In this document: one piece after another, positions 46,794-58,800 of the stretch
How the letters are laid out: the number at the start of each line of letters is the position of its first letter
How positions within the stretch are numbered: the stretch's first letter is position 1
Origin: Athripsodes cinereus
Lineage: Eukaryota > Arthropoda > Insecta > Trichoptera > Leptoceridae
DNA: 64,000 bases
Assembly (NCBI GenBank): GCA_947579605.1
Contig: OX388307.1
Span: 18,391,237-18,455,236 of the forward strand
Direction: 5' to 3'
Notes under the pieces: generated by a model
Databases searched by the model: none
Told to the model about the DNA's origin: nothing
What the model saw: only the letters and a program-made list of their open reading frames with translations
Position numbers and translations under genes: made by a program

Positions 46794-47176
46794 CTTACAA
46801 AAATTCAGTGCTATCTAGTAATAACAGTTTTTTTTTTCATTTACAAACTTTTAACTATAACTACGAAGGTAAAGTGGAATACTATCCCACATTACCTTCA
46901 TAGGTATTCCACATTACCTGCAACTTTTAAAAAACACATCTTCAGCCCATTTTTTATAAATTTACATATAAAACGAAAAATAGCAGAACTGTGAGCAAAT
47001 GCCATAGAGAAATAAGTAGCTAAATATTTGACTGATGATTAAGTGTAATCACGCTAGTTCTATCTGTAAAATTAGAAGAGATATTCCCCTAAATATAAAT
47101 GGTATCCCACATTACCTGCACTTCCTCTATCTATTATTATTTATCTATATATATTATATAGGTATATATTAAAATT

Positions 47177-47955
47177 ATTTCTGTACCTGAGAGCCATTAA
47201 GGCTTAAGTACTAAAATGCCATTTTCAAGTTAAATTTTTTAATCGAAAAAATCTCGACATTTTACTAGTAATAAGATGTATATAGTTTAACCTCATCAGA
47301 CCTGAATTAATTGAGTCGAAAAAATTCTTTTGTTTTAAAATCTTGATATTTGGCTTCTAAATAACAAGTTTCAGATATTTTGAATTTTTTTTGATTTCTA
47401 GATTTGCGAAAATAAATATGTTCATTGGAATGGACATTTAATAAAAATAAGGTTTCTGAAATGTTAATTTAAATTTATTTGATATATATTAATTGGTTAA
47501 CATAAAATAAAGAATAAATTTACCTTTGCAAAAAAATTCCAGTAAAATTAAACACAAACTATGTAAATATATCTTTAATTTTCTCAACCTAAAACCTGGT
47601 AGTGACACTTTGCGTATACTTGTTGACAAATAATTAAGTAAAAAATATAGTTAACTTTGACAAATGGCGCAAAAAAAAATATGTCGATAAAATAGACTTC
47701 ATACTAATAATTTTCAATATTAATATTAGAAAAAAGCAATAGACGGGAGCGTAAAAAATATTACTAAAATCTATGTCCATTGGAATGGACACGTCTGAAG
47801 AGGATATACAGCTTATTACATAGACCCTATAGTATAGACCCTAAGCATTTCTGTACTTAAGACTCACGACTTATGTGTTATTTTCGCTTTTTTCGTAACT
47901 TTGGCACATTTGTCAAAAATGCACTTAAGTCCTAATGGCTCTCAGGTACAGATTT
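47177..47955. mobile_element. 771-bp long-TIR element with ATTT duplication
   Basis: The terminal repeats begin CTGTACCTGAGAGCCATTA at 47181 and end complementary at 47951, and continue as weaker inverted homology to about 130 bases in (AGTAATAAG...GTATATAG left, inverted near 47795-47825). ATTT flanks both sides (47177-47180 and 47952-47955). A TTGGAATGGACA word recurs at about 47425 and 47777. The CTGTAC end and 4-bp duplication are shared with 18586-21742. No ORF. Confidence 0.75.
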
Positions 47956-48970
47956 TTGTATAGACACAAATTACGACGAATATTTTCACCCTGAAAAATT
48001 TGTTGAATATTTTTTTGTAATAGTGTAGATGGAAAAATCATTCATAATTTGTTTCAAAATAGTAGGGTAATATCTTATTTAATTCGTTAACGCTTTTTTT
48101 GACATGAAATTACACTATTTACATTATAAATACATTTATTTATATTAAATCGCACATTCCTATTATATTTTAATTTTGTTAACAATCTTAATAGCCTACA
48201 TACAGCTTTACAATAAGTCTATCAAATATTTAAAAATGTCAAATTTTTAAACAAATGCTAATTTATTTTTTCTTATTGAATTACACTTTTTACAATAGGT
48301 ATATATCACAACTGCTTGAAGCATTTACAAAATGAACACAAATTTTGTAATGAAATAAAATTCGACAAAGTGATTGTACTGGGGATAATGCTATGGAGTG
48401 AAACAGCATAGTGAAAATAATAATGTTATTAATTATGTTACATGTCTTCTGGAAAAGTAATAGTCAGTTACCAGTCTATACCATACCTATAGGTTAATGA
48501 CTTGAGGATTTAGGTGTCTTAGAAGTACCTACTTGTTTTTGGGTTCAACATAATGAGAGTCCAGACTAACCTATTTAACGTTTTTTGTATCTTTTTTTCA
48601 TGTTTATAAAGGGAGGAAAATAGAGAATATTTTATTAGTTCATTCATTAGTGAGTTCAGATGTGAATGTAACTATTAAAAGTAGAATAGGTGTTAGTCAG
48701 TTTTTATTGTCAGCAATTAAAAAGGCAATCGAATGTGTTGTGGTATATGTACACATAAAGTGTGAGAGCCATCCTTCCTATTATGACAGATAATATACCT
48801 AATTAGTAGTAGGTATTTAGATATCATTGTTGTATAGTCCTATCAGCTGTGAGTGTGTTAAGTTCGTAGGTATTGTTAGGTAGGTAGGTAGGTAGGTATA
48901 TGGCACATTCCGATATTATCCAAGTAAATATTATTTTATTTTAATGTTTTATCTTATTTCATTGTTACAG
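47956..48970. other. non-coding DNA upstream of talin
   Basis: AT-rich with a (TAGG)n microsatellite at about 48874-48900. No obvious promoter. Confidence 0.4.
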
Positions 48971-49067
48971 AACTTGTACGACCATTCATGATATAAGACT
49001 GCACCATTCGCCTATACGGTGAAGTAAAACATAGCGCCTTTTTCAAGTGTCCTTATTTTTATATAAT
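48971..49067 (+). other. candidate talin 5'UTR exon
   Basis: An acceptor (TTTCATTGTTACAG) precedes it and a consensus donor GTAAGT follows at 49068. It lies about 720 bases upstream of the first coding exon, whose acceptor GCATTTCAG (49781-49789) requires an upstream exon. The segment carries no long ORF, as expected for a UTR. RNA evidence would be decisive. Confidence 0.45.
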
Positions 49068-49309
49068 GTAAGTATCTTAACTTATATTAATTGTTGTATA
49101 TTTAATGTATTCATTAATGTATTTTTGTGATCTTCATTAATCAGTATTTATGATAGTGAATATAATGGCATAGGGAACAATTTTGTTTATAAACAAACTT
49201 ATTGCAAATGAATTGCTCATATTTATTTTTGTTTAAAGAAAATGCTGCTTTGCATAGTATTTATGTAATGGCAAAAGTGATCTTCCATGAATTCATAGGT
49301 ACATAATTT

Positions 49310-49490
49310 GAGTTCGTCGGTAGCCTGGAGGTAGAGTCTCGGCCTCGTGAGCGAGGGGTCAGTGGTTCGATCCCAGGTGCCGGCAAACTCCCCTATCACG
49401 ACACAAGCTTTTAGCTTACTGTGAAAGGTGTATAAGGTTGTATTTGGGTTTATAACAAAACCCAAATATATCTTTCTTTTTAAAAAAAAA
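49310..49490 (+). mobile_element. tRNA-derived SINE, copy 2
   Basis: The same head (TAGCCTGGAGG and GGTTCGATCCC boxes) and body as copy 1, ending in T- and A-rich sequence. It lies in the intron between the candidate UTR exon and the first coding exon of talin. Confidence 0.87.
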
Positions 49491-49800
49491 TTATATTAAA
49501 AAAATGAGTATTCAGAAAGTGAAAGTTTACTCTCAGAGACTTGGCTCTTCACCATACTATGCAGTTGTATTATTGCTCATAAGGGATAAAATTATGTCAT
49601 ACACCTGATGATGCAGACTTGGGATTTTTTTTAACATTAACAAATTGTTCATTTATTATTGTCATATCTATAACATTATAATATTAGTATTTTCATTATT
49701 CACAATATTCATCTATTGAGTCACTTTGTACTTTTCGTAATTCCATTTTTGACATGTATGTTTCTTTATATTTAATTATTGCATTTCAGATAGCTATAAA

Positions 49801-52800
49801 ATGGCTACTCTTTCCCTAAAAATATCATTGGATGATGGTAAAGTCATCAAGACCATCCAGTTTGAGTCAACCACATCAGTTTACGACGCATGCAGAGTAA
49901 TCAGAGACAAAATATTGGAAGCAAATCTCGGAGAGCGTAAGTTGCTTGAGTTTCAATACAATGTTTTATAGTATTAAAGTATCTATATAATAACATTTAT
50001 GTTCAAAAGTTGATGCGCGTCTAGTAATCCTTATATTTACCTAACAACCGTTCACATGAGCGCGTGTTAATGCAGCACTTAGAGAAAAAGTCTCTAGATG
50101 CGCGTTAATGCACATTTTGATACAAATGTACCTATAGTCCATTTGAGGGCGCACTTTCTTCTCGATTCCACATACTATTTTTCCAATTGTGTAAATTTTC
50201 GTAATTATAAATTGTTTTTGCAATAAAACGACTGAATCTGAAGATATTGACATCGACCTACTAATTGATGAAGTAGAAAAAAGGCCAGCGATTTAGAATA
50301 TAGGTTCGGAATCCTATAAAAACAAAATTTTGAAACGGCGTGCTTGGGAAGAACTGGTATTAATTTTCTGTGGTGGAACTGACACTCATGAAAAAAAGGT
50401 TTAGAAGAATTAAATTCCACATCCATTTTCTAAGTTTTACCAAACCAGACTGACAAGTAGCGATGAGTATTCGTAAAGCGCGTTAGCGCTCGTCATCGAA
50501 ACTCTCATTTTATTTTATCACGCGTTACATGTGAACTTAGTCTCATAACAAGACTTGCTTCACAAGAGCTCTTCACAATTTATTGAAATCTAACTTTATT
50601 TTATTAGTAGCATTATTGTTGTGATATTAATTTTTTTTTATATTTTCATCCGTTACAGCCAAAGATTATGGAATATTTTTGGCATCAGAAGAAGACAACA
50701 AGAAAGGTGTTTGGCTGGAGCCAGGTAGAAGTCTTGAATATTACATGCTGAGGAATGGAGATGTTGTGGAATACAAAAAGAAAATGAGAACTCTTCGTGT
50801 TAGAATGTTGGATGGTAAGTCACCTTATTGCTTAAAAAAAAACTTAATTGGTATCCAAATAATATGTAGTATACAACAAAATTTGTACAATGAGTACCAA
50901 AAGGCAGGCATGTCGTAAATGCGATTTCTTATAGCCAATCCGGACTTATGTATATTTTATACAATTAATATATACTGCTTACTTACTTATGAATATTTTA
51001 TACAATTTATATATGTATGGACAATTTGTAAGGCGCTTTTACTTATAACATGATATCAAGGGCGCCGTATTGTGCATCTACTAGAGAGACTTATCAAGAT
51101 GTACATACAAGAATTTCACTGATTCTTGTGGTGCTATACTTATACCCATAACATTTATTGGTGTGAGATCTATCAGATGCTGTCTTCTAGGAGATGCAAT
51201 CCCATGAATTCCGTCTTGTCATGATTAATTTTCAGACGACTGCCACTCATCCATGCAGCCACACCCTCAATACACCGCACAACTTCTAGAGTTTAATTAT
51301 CTGATTTGTGTTGTATTTTAGGTACATTGAAAACAATGATGGTTGATGACAGTCAAAATGTAGCAAATCTCATGGTAGTCATTTGTACGAAGATTGGAAT
51401 CACCAACTACGATGAGTACAGTTTGGTAAGAATTTTATTTCTTTAATTCAGTTATATCCATAGTCCGGATAAATGATTCTCGTAATTTCTTTTACCGTGA
51501 ATGTGAATTTGTCATATTGATTTTTTTGTTATTTTAGGTACGTGATGACATTAAGGATGAAATGGACAATGTGGATAATAAATCTAACTACGGCACTTTA
51601 ACACTGAAGAGGAAGACAGCTGAAAAGGATAGAGACACCAAGATGGAGAGTCTTAGGAAGAAACTTAGGACAGACGATGAAGGTAAAATAACATACTACA
51701 TACATCTTCTTATCTTCTTCTCCTTGCCCTAGTTGGGTCGAAGGCCCATTGTGCCTCCTCCAGAGATCCATGTCCACCGCTGCTTCCAGGACCTCTGGCT
51801 TTTCCAAACTAATTATTATACTACGATAAATAAATAAAAATGTAGATTTTAGTATTTTATTAAATAACGCAAACAGGTGGGCTTAGCATCGATCTATTTA
51901 AGAGTTGTCTCAATACCATTTATTTTTTGTGTCTAGCTGTTCCCTAGATGACTTACTTAATCGGGATACATTTACAGTCTTGTTTAAATGAAATCAACCA
52001 TTTACCTTAATGTTAAACTTGTGTTGATATTGTTCATTAACAATTTACATTCTCTCTTTTAGTTAATTGGATTGACCCATCAAAAACACTTAGAGAACAG
52101 GGAGTAGATGAGGCCGAGACAGTGTTGCTGCGTCGAAAATTCTTCTACTCTGATCAGAACATTGATTCCAGAGATCCTGTTCAACTCAACTTACTTTATG
52201 TCCAAGCTCGTGATGCTATTTTAGATGGTACACATCCTGTTACTTTGGATAAAGGTAATAATATTTTTACTCAAATCAAACTAGACAAGTGATCAATTAG
52301 ATTCTTCTATATGTTTTATAGATTTTTACTGTAATGGAGTATTAATTGCTTAGATAAGTTTAATTAATTTTAGGTTTGTTAATTTTATCAAAATTGCTTT
52401 TATAAATTTCTCTTTCTTAAATGTGAATATTTTTTAGCTTGCGAGTTTGCTGGAATCCAGTGTCAAATACAGTTTGGTGATCATAAAGAAGACAAGCACA
52501 CCCCTGGATTTCTTGAGTAAGTTATTCTATGCAAATTCTTGTATTCCATTAACAATCATTGTTGGTGAATCATTGGTTGACTGTAACAGGAACATAACAA
52601 TACTATTTTATCTTGACGCAGTGTTTCATTTGTTGTATATCACAATTGTTGTAGCCATATCGAAATAATAAAACAAATGTTCTATTCTACTAATGGTTTA
52701 TTATGTGAGAGAGACGTATTTCGATATGGAATTCTACTACCTAAACACCGACACAGTGAATGTTGTAGCCATGTTCAGCCAATTGAATAAAGAATGTAAT

Positions 52801-55800
52801 AGATATTATCATAATTGTTTTAAATAGCCCCATTTAATGTATGTGACAATTTTGACTATAAATGGGAGTGAATTCTGAACATTTATTTTGAATATTGTAA
52901 TATTGGGTGGGTATTTAATGTATATAATGTGGGTATTTAATGTATATGCCACGCGTCCACCATAGCTCTTGGATAAATACCCGTTTTTACCGTTCATATT
53001 GATCCTATAATTCTCAGTTTTCGTGTGTATTGCAAAATAAAATCGTGCAGTTTTTATGCATTATAAATGTGCATCATCTCCTAATTTTAATCGAGTTTTG
53101 TATTGTTTAATATCTAAAAACGACAACTTCATTTATCAACAACATTCTAAAATCCAAACATATTGTGTTCTGAACAACCGTTTCTGAGAATTACGGTCTA
53201 GTGTATTATATCTAGTGTCCTGCAATGTGTAACAGAGACGGCAACATAACATCGCCACCCACAATACATAGCGGGGGAAAGTGACAATAAAACTTCAGAA
53301 CGCTAGAGTCGCTGATAAATACTTTATATGAATGTGTATATCAATGTACACATGGGTAACACAAACAAAGACACTAACATTCAAGAGCAAACTGAAGACA
53401 TCGCTCGTCCAACAGAGCTTCCTGCGCCCTTGAGATGGTTTCTCCATTAAACGGCGCTGAAGAAATCATCCATCATCATCATCATCATCATAAATTTTGT
53501 TTTGTTTCAGCCTTAAGGAGTTTCTTCCCCAGTCCTATGTCAAAGTCAAAGGAGTAGAGAAAAAGATATTTAAAGAACACAAGCAACATATAGGCAAATC
53601 AGAGTTGGATGCCAAAGTGTTATACACTAAAACAGCTAGAGCTTTGACCACATATGGTGTGGCATTCTTCCTTGTCAAGGTACCTATCAAAATTATCTTT
53701 TGTAATAAATAATAATTTGTGATAGTTTTGCATGTTTAATTCGGTATCCACTGAGCAAATACTCATTAGTTTTATATTGTTCTAGGAAAAAATGAAAGGT
53801 AAAAACAAGTTGGTTCCCCGTTTATTGGGTGTCACTAAAGATTCTGTGTTGAGACTTGATGAACATACCAAGGAGATCTTACAAACATGGCCATTGACTA
53901 CAGTTAGAAGATGGTGTGCTAGTCCTAATACTTTCACTTTAGACTTTGGTGATTACAGGTTTGTAATATGTATTAATATTATATTCATTCATCTTATAAT
54001 AATGACTGACAGAATCAACGAATAATATGAAATAAAAAAATATTACACAATGATAATTATGCAGTGGCGAGATTATCATTATGAAGTGATTTCTTTCATT
54101 TAACCATGTATTAGAATTTTACAGAATTAAAATATATTGTTTAAAAATAGTGATTTTAAATTTTATGTGTGGTCTTGGGGTGATTTTGGAAAACGGTGTG
54201 AAATAAGTTATCTTATATTATTATTAAATTTAGATAAAACATACATATTATGTTGAATAAAATAAAATAAATTTTAACAAATGAATCTTGAAAATCTTGT
54301 TGATAAGTTTATTTTTGTAAAAGACTTGCACTCTTTGTTGTGTAATAAGTAAATCTCTTTTTGTATTTATACTTTTACCAATGTTTGATATTAATTGTAG
54401 TGATCAGTACTATTCAGTCCAAACAACAGAAGCTGAACAAATCTTACAAGTCATTGCTGGTTATATAGATATCATTCTCAAGAAACAGAAGGCTAAGGAT
54501 CATTACGGCATCGAGGGAGATGAAGGATCAGCTATGGTAGAGGACTCAGTCTCACCACATAAGTAAGTTGATCTTTTATAAACTAATTTGCTCAATTCCT
54601 CACAACTATTTGATGTTTACTCACTGTTTGTTTTGAATTATAGAGCTACAATTCTCCAACACGAGACCACCACCATCGGCAAGGTTAACACTCAGTCTGT
54701 AGCCAAACCAGCTGTCATGAGATTAGCCGAAGGTGATTATACTTTTACATTTATCTTCTTTTCACTATTATTATAATGAATGACACGATATTTAGGGAGG
54801 TAGATAGATGTCCCATCTACTTTCATTTTAGAACACATTATCTTTTATGTATTTTGTTTTCTTTTTTTTCTTATTATGTTTGTCCCGTGAACAGGATCAA
54901 AAACATACATCCAGGGACATACTTTGGGAGCACAGCACTCTACTGTTTCTGGCCAAGTCAATTTGGGTCATGCCCCTCCATCGGTACGAGCACAACAAAT
55001 ATTTATATATTATTTCTATGCTTCTTAACCTACCTTATTTATTTATTATATTGACGTACTAACAAATTTAAGTAAATATTTGAAAATGTCCTTTGTGATT
55101 TGACCTCTTACCTAAATATGGTGTTTTCAAAACTTTGTTAAAAGCTTGGTAAAACACACTGTATTTTCTAAGTTAATATTATTTATTTATTTATTCCACT
55201 ACCAATAATATTAAGAGTCCCAATCAACTTGATTGAATAACTTGGCTTTAATATATTTTAATTTAGTATTTATGTGTGGGTGCAGTTTACTGTTCTTAAG
55301 GAGATGTGATACAGTACCACTGTTCTGTATGAGAATTCATTGTGCCTTGGCCATTGAATCAACACTGGTCTGCCTGAGTACATCAGTTATGAAGTTTGTA
55401 CTAACAGAGACATCCACCAATGGTTGGGAATGCTTGCACATCGCAGGTCAATAAGTTCAAGTACCTGGAAACAATCATAACATAAGTTTTGAATAGGAAG
55501 ATGCTAAATGCCTTAAGAGGATATTGTATGTTAGGTGGTATGAGCATGTTACAGATGATACTGTGCGCCAATGTACGCTAGATGATGGTCCTGGCTAGGT
55601 CATGTTTTGAGATTGTCCAAGTCAGAGTATTGTTCTTTTATCCATGGGGGTTCCCACAGCCTGGATGTTCAATGAAATAGTGTTAGGAATGTCATGGGAA
55701 GAGATGACTCAATAAGTGCTAATACGATGTGAATAGAGAAGGTTGGTTTCTGTTTTGTGCTCCTAAGAGGAGTGTTAAAGGGTGAATGAGTCAAGAATAA

Positions 55801-58800
55801 AATGATGTATGGATGATTAACTGTTTCATGTATATAAACCTTGAATTGTCTAAGATCTGGTGTAGGAAACTGTCGTGAGAATAGAGAATGATGGGGCTTC
55901 ATACAAGAGGAATCTGGAGCGTGTGACTGTGGTGCAGCACAGACTATGCCATATTTGTTGGAGTGTCTATTGTGCCCTGTCACGTGCACTATTGAGGATA
56001 TTTTTGATGGATCTCCACATGCTGTGTGTTTTGCACTGTACTGGAGATCAGTTTGATTGATATTTTTCTGGGATTCGACGCGGAAGATAAATAAATAATC
56101 GTTTGATCAGGCCTGTGTTCCCCAGAGGAGCATTGAAGGGGGATACAGTTGAGTTAAGGTAATATGTGGGTGATTGCCTACAGTTGGTGTGCAATATATA
56201 ATAGTGTTGATTAGTATATTGTTATGATTTATTTGTTTCATGCCTTTCACTGACTAACTCAATATATTAACGATTGGGAACCTCAGGCAGACGTGTAGGT
56301 ACTTATTTTATCATAATTACATTAATATAAAAAAAATTATATCCTATTAACTATTCCATTAACAAGAAGATTGTGTCTAGTAGATGTTTTTTTTTTTTAA
56401 TTTTAAATGATTTTTATAAAGGATTGGTTTTTGATAGCTAACTAATAATAGTACTTCCACTACTTGCTTTAATGAGCTTGGTATAAATAATATTATTTGA
56501 AATAAGCTTAAATACATACCAGACATAGTAACAATATGCTTACATCCTGAAGGTGGAGTATGTCGGCAGCGGGTGGAATCAAACCTGGAATGTAAACCAT
56601 CAGGCTGCCGACCACTTTAAATTATTAGTTCCTATAGTTTTATAAATCTTTAATCTTTTCTTTTATTTTAAATGAACATTTACAAATAAAGCAACTATCA
56701 AATTGTCAATTTCTGCATAAGCAACATACTCCAGTTAATCTCGATAAAATGAAAAATGATTTTCTTTTTTAAAAATGGTGATTTAATGGGAACTATTGAT
56801 TTTATGATTAGGTGCAGCAACCAAAAATATCATCAGTGATGAGTGAACCACAGAGAGCTCTATTGTCTACAATTACAGTCAGTCAAGAGGTCATCCGACA
56901 GACTGAAAGGGAACTTGTCAGGGTGAGTAACTTACGTACACAATATTTTTAATATGTGAATTTTTATTTTATTTATTTATTTATTTATTTATTCCTATCA
57001 TCAACGGCATTTAGCCTTTTACATTAGTAAGGTTTACAATATTACAAAATAAAACAGTGTTATATAAATATCAGTTATACAATTCAATGTACAGAGGGCG
57101 AGTTTATCGCTAAAATGCGATGTCTTCCAACTATTTTCTAAAATGAAAGAAAAAAGAAATAACAAATCTCTAGATCAGAATATGTTAAACATTTTGAATT
57201 TGTTCGTTCGCAGGCCCAACTGCCTGAATTAGGATCAGACCCAGTTTCAATAAAATGGAAGGAAGTTACACTGGATACAAACAAGCAGAATGTGTCATCT
57301 CAGATAGCAGCCATGAATGCTGCCACCGCCCAAGTGGTGACTCTTACTTCAGGTATGGGCAGTATAAAATTTCAATGTTTGTGTCATATTGCACTTGTGA
57401 TATTAATTCTTCAATATTCAGAGAGTCTGTCTTGCACAAATTCTTAAGGATTATTAACTTTTTCTTGCACTGTCAATTGCAAATTGTGTTGTTAAAATGG
57501 CATATTTTATAAGCGATACACTTTACATGATATATCATGGTATAGCACGGATGTTGATGTCAACAGTAAGAAAATACTACACAATGTATGACAATTACCA
57601 ATGTAAATGGGTTAAATTATAAATACACTGAACAAATATGTATATTTCTACATGTTAAAATGTAAACAAAAAATTATAATTGATGTCAATTACATAATAT
57701 TTTTTGTATAGGTCCAACTGATGAAGTAGATCACACGGCTGTTGGAGCTGCAATTACTACCATCGCAAGCAACTTGCCAGAAGTAACCAAAGGTTAGATT
57801 TCTTCTCATTGTTATTTCTGTGGTTAGCTTTTAAGGCGTGTTTACACTTATACCCTATTTTTTTACTTTTTGTAGGTGTTAGCATGATAGCCGCTCTCAT
57901 GGAAGATAATGATAATGGGGACAAGTTATTGGATGCCACCAGGAGACTCTGCAGTGCCTTCAGTGATCTGCTGAAGGCTGCAGAGCCAGAAACTAAAGAG
58001 GTACTATTACATATTCTTAATATTTGTTTATAAAATGAGTTTTAATTTTTCATATCTTAAAGCAAATGAATATCTAATGAAGTTATTTGTTAAATATTAT
58101 TGTGGATTTCTTCCACAGATTTTGATGAAGTTAATAATATGTTTCTGATAATAAATAATGTAATATATGTTGTTTGTCAATATTTTAGCCTCGTCAGAAT
58201 CTTCTCAATGCTGCTTCTAGAGTTGGTGAAGCCTCGACCCAAGTTTTATACACTATTGGAGAAGAGACAGAAGAGAACCGCGAGATACAGGTAAACAGAC
58301 ATATTCAACATGTACAGACACCTCCATCCACTATAATATGTAGAGGGAAAGACAATCATCATTATGAAAATGTCTACGACCCAACATGCTCCAAATGCAA
58401 TAGAATTAATGATAACCTTTACCTTACTACCAATACATCACACAATTTAAACTTACTTAGTGATTTGAAATATATTGACGATGGTGATGAAGTAAAATTT
58501 GAATGTTGCGATAAAAGATTTAAGTTAGCTAGTGAAATGGAACACACAAAGGAAGATAAAATATTCTCAAATGATGATAATAAGATGGCCTCTATTTATA
58601 AGAAGCATGATGATGGTTACTATGATATGGTTATGAACCACAACAAGCCCATTGAGCCTGACAGAGTTAGTTTTGGTGATGATTTTGAAGATGGATGTTT
58701 TGTTGCAAATGGTAGTGATAATAAGTTTTTGTTCAAAATAAATTTTGGTGATGTGAGTAATAGAAGTAGTGAGTCTAATGACCAGGATGATTTATATGAA

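Larger units (their letters stand above)
44893..47129 (+). mobile_element. pogo/Tigger-family transposon carrying nested insertions
   Basis: The ends are inverted (left from 44895 GAGTAAGTGCAGCTAATGTG, right end 47127 complementary with two differences) with TA on both outer sides (44893-44894 and 47128-47129), the Tc1/mariner/pogo type of duplication. Subterminal CTAATGTGGG/TAATGTGGAATAC motifs repeat near 44925, 45268, 45293, 46870 and 46905. A plus-strand fragment of a pogo-type transposase lies at 46320-46590. A LINE fragment (about 45355-46260) and a hAT-type MITE (46584-46793) interrupt it. Confidence 0.82.
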
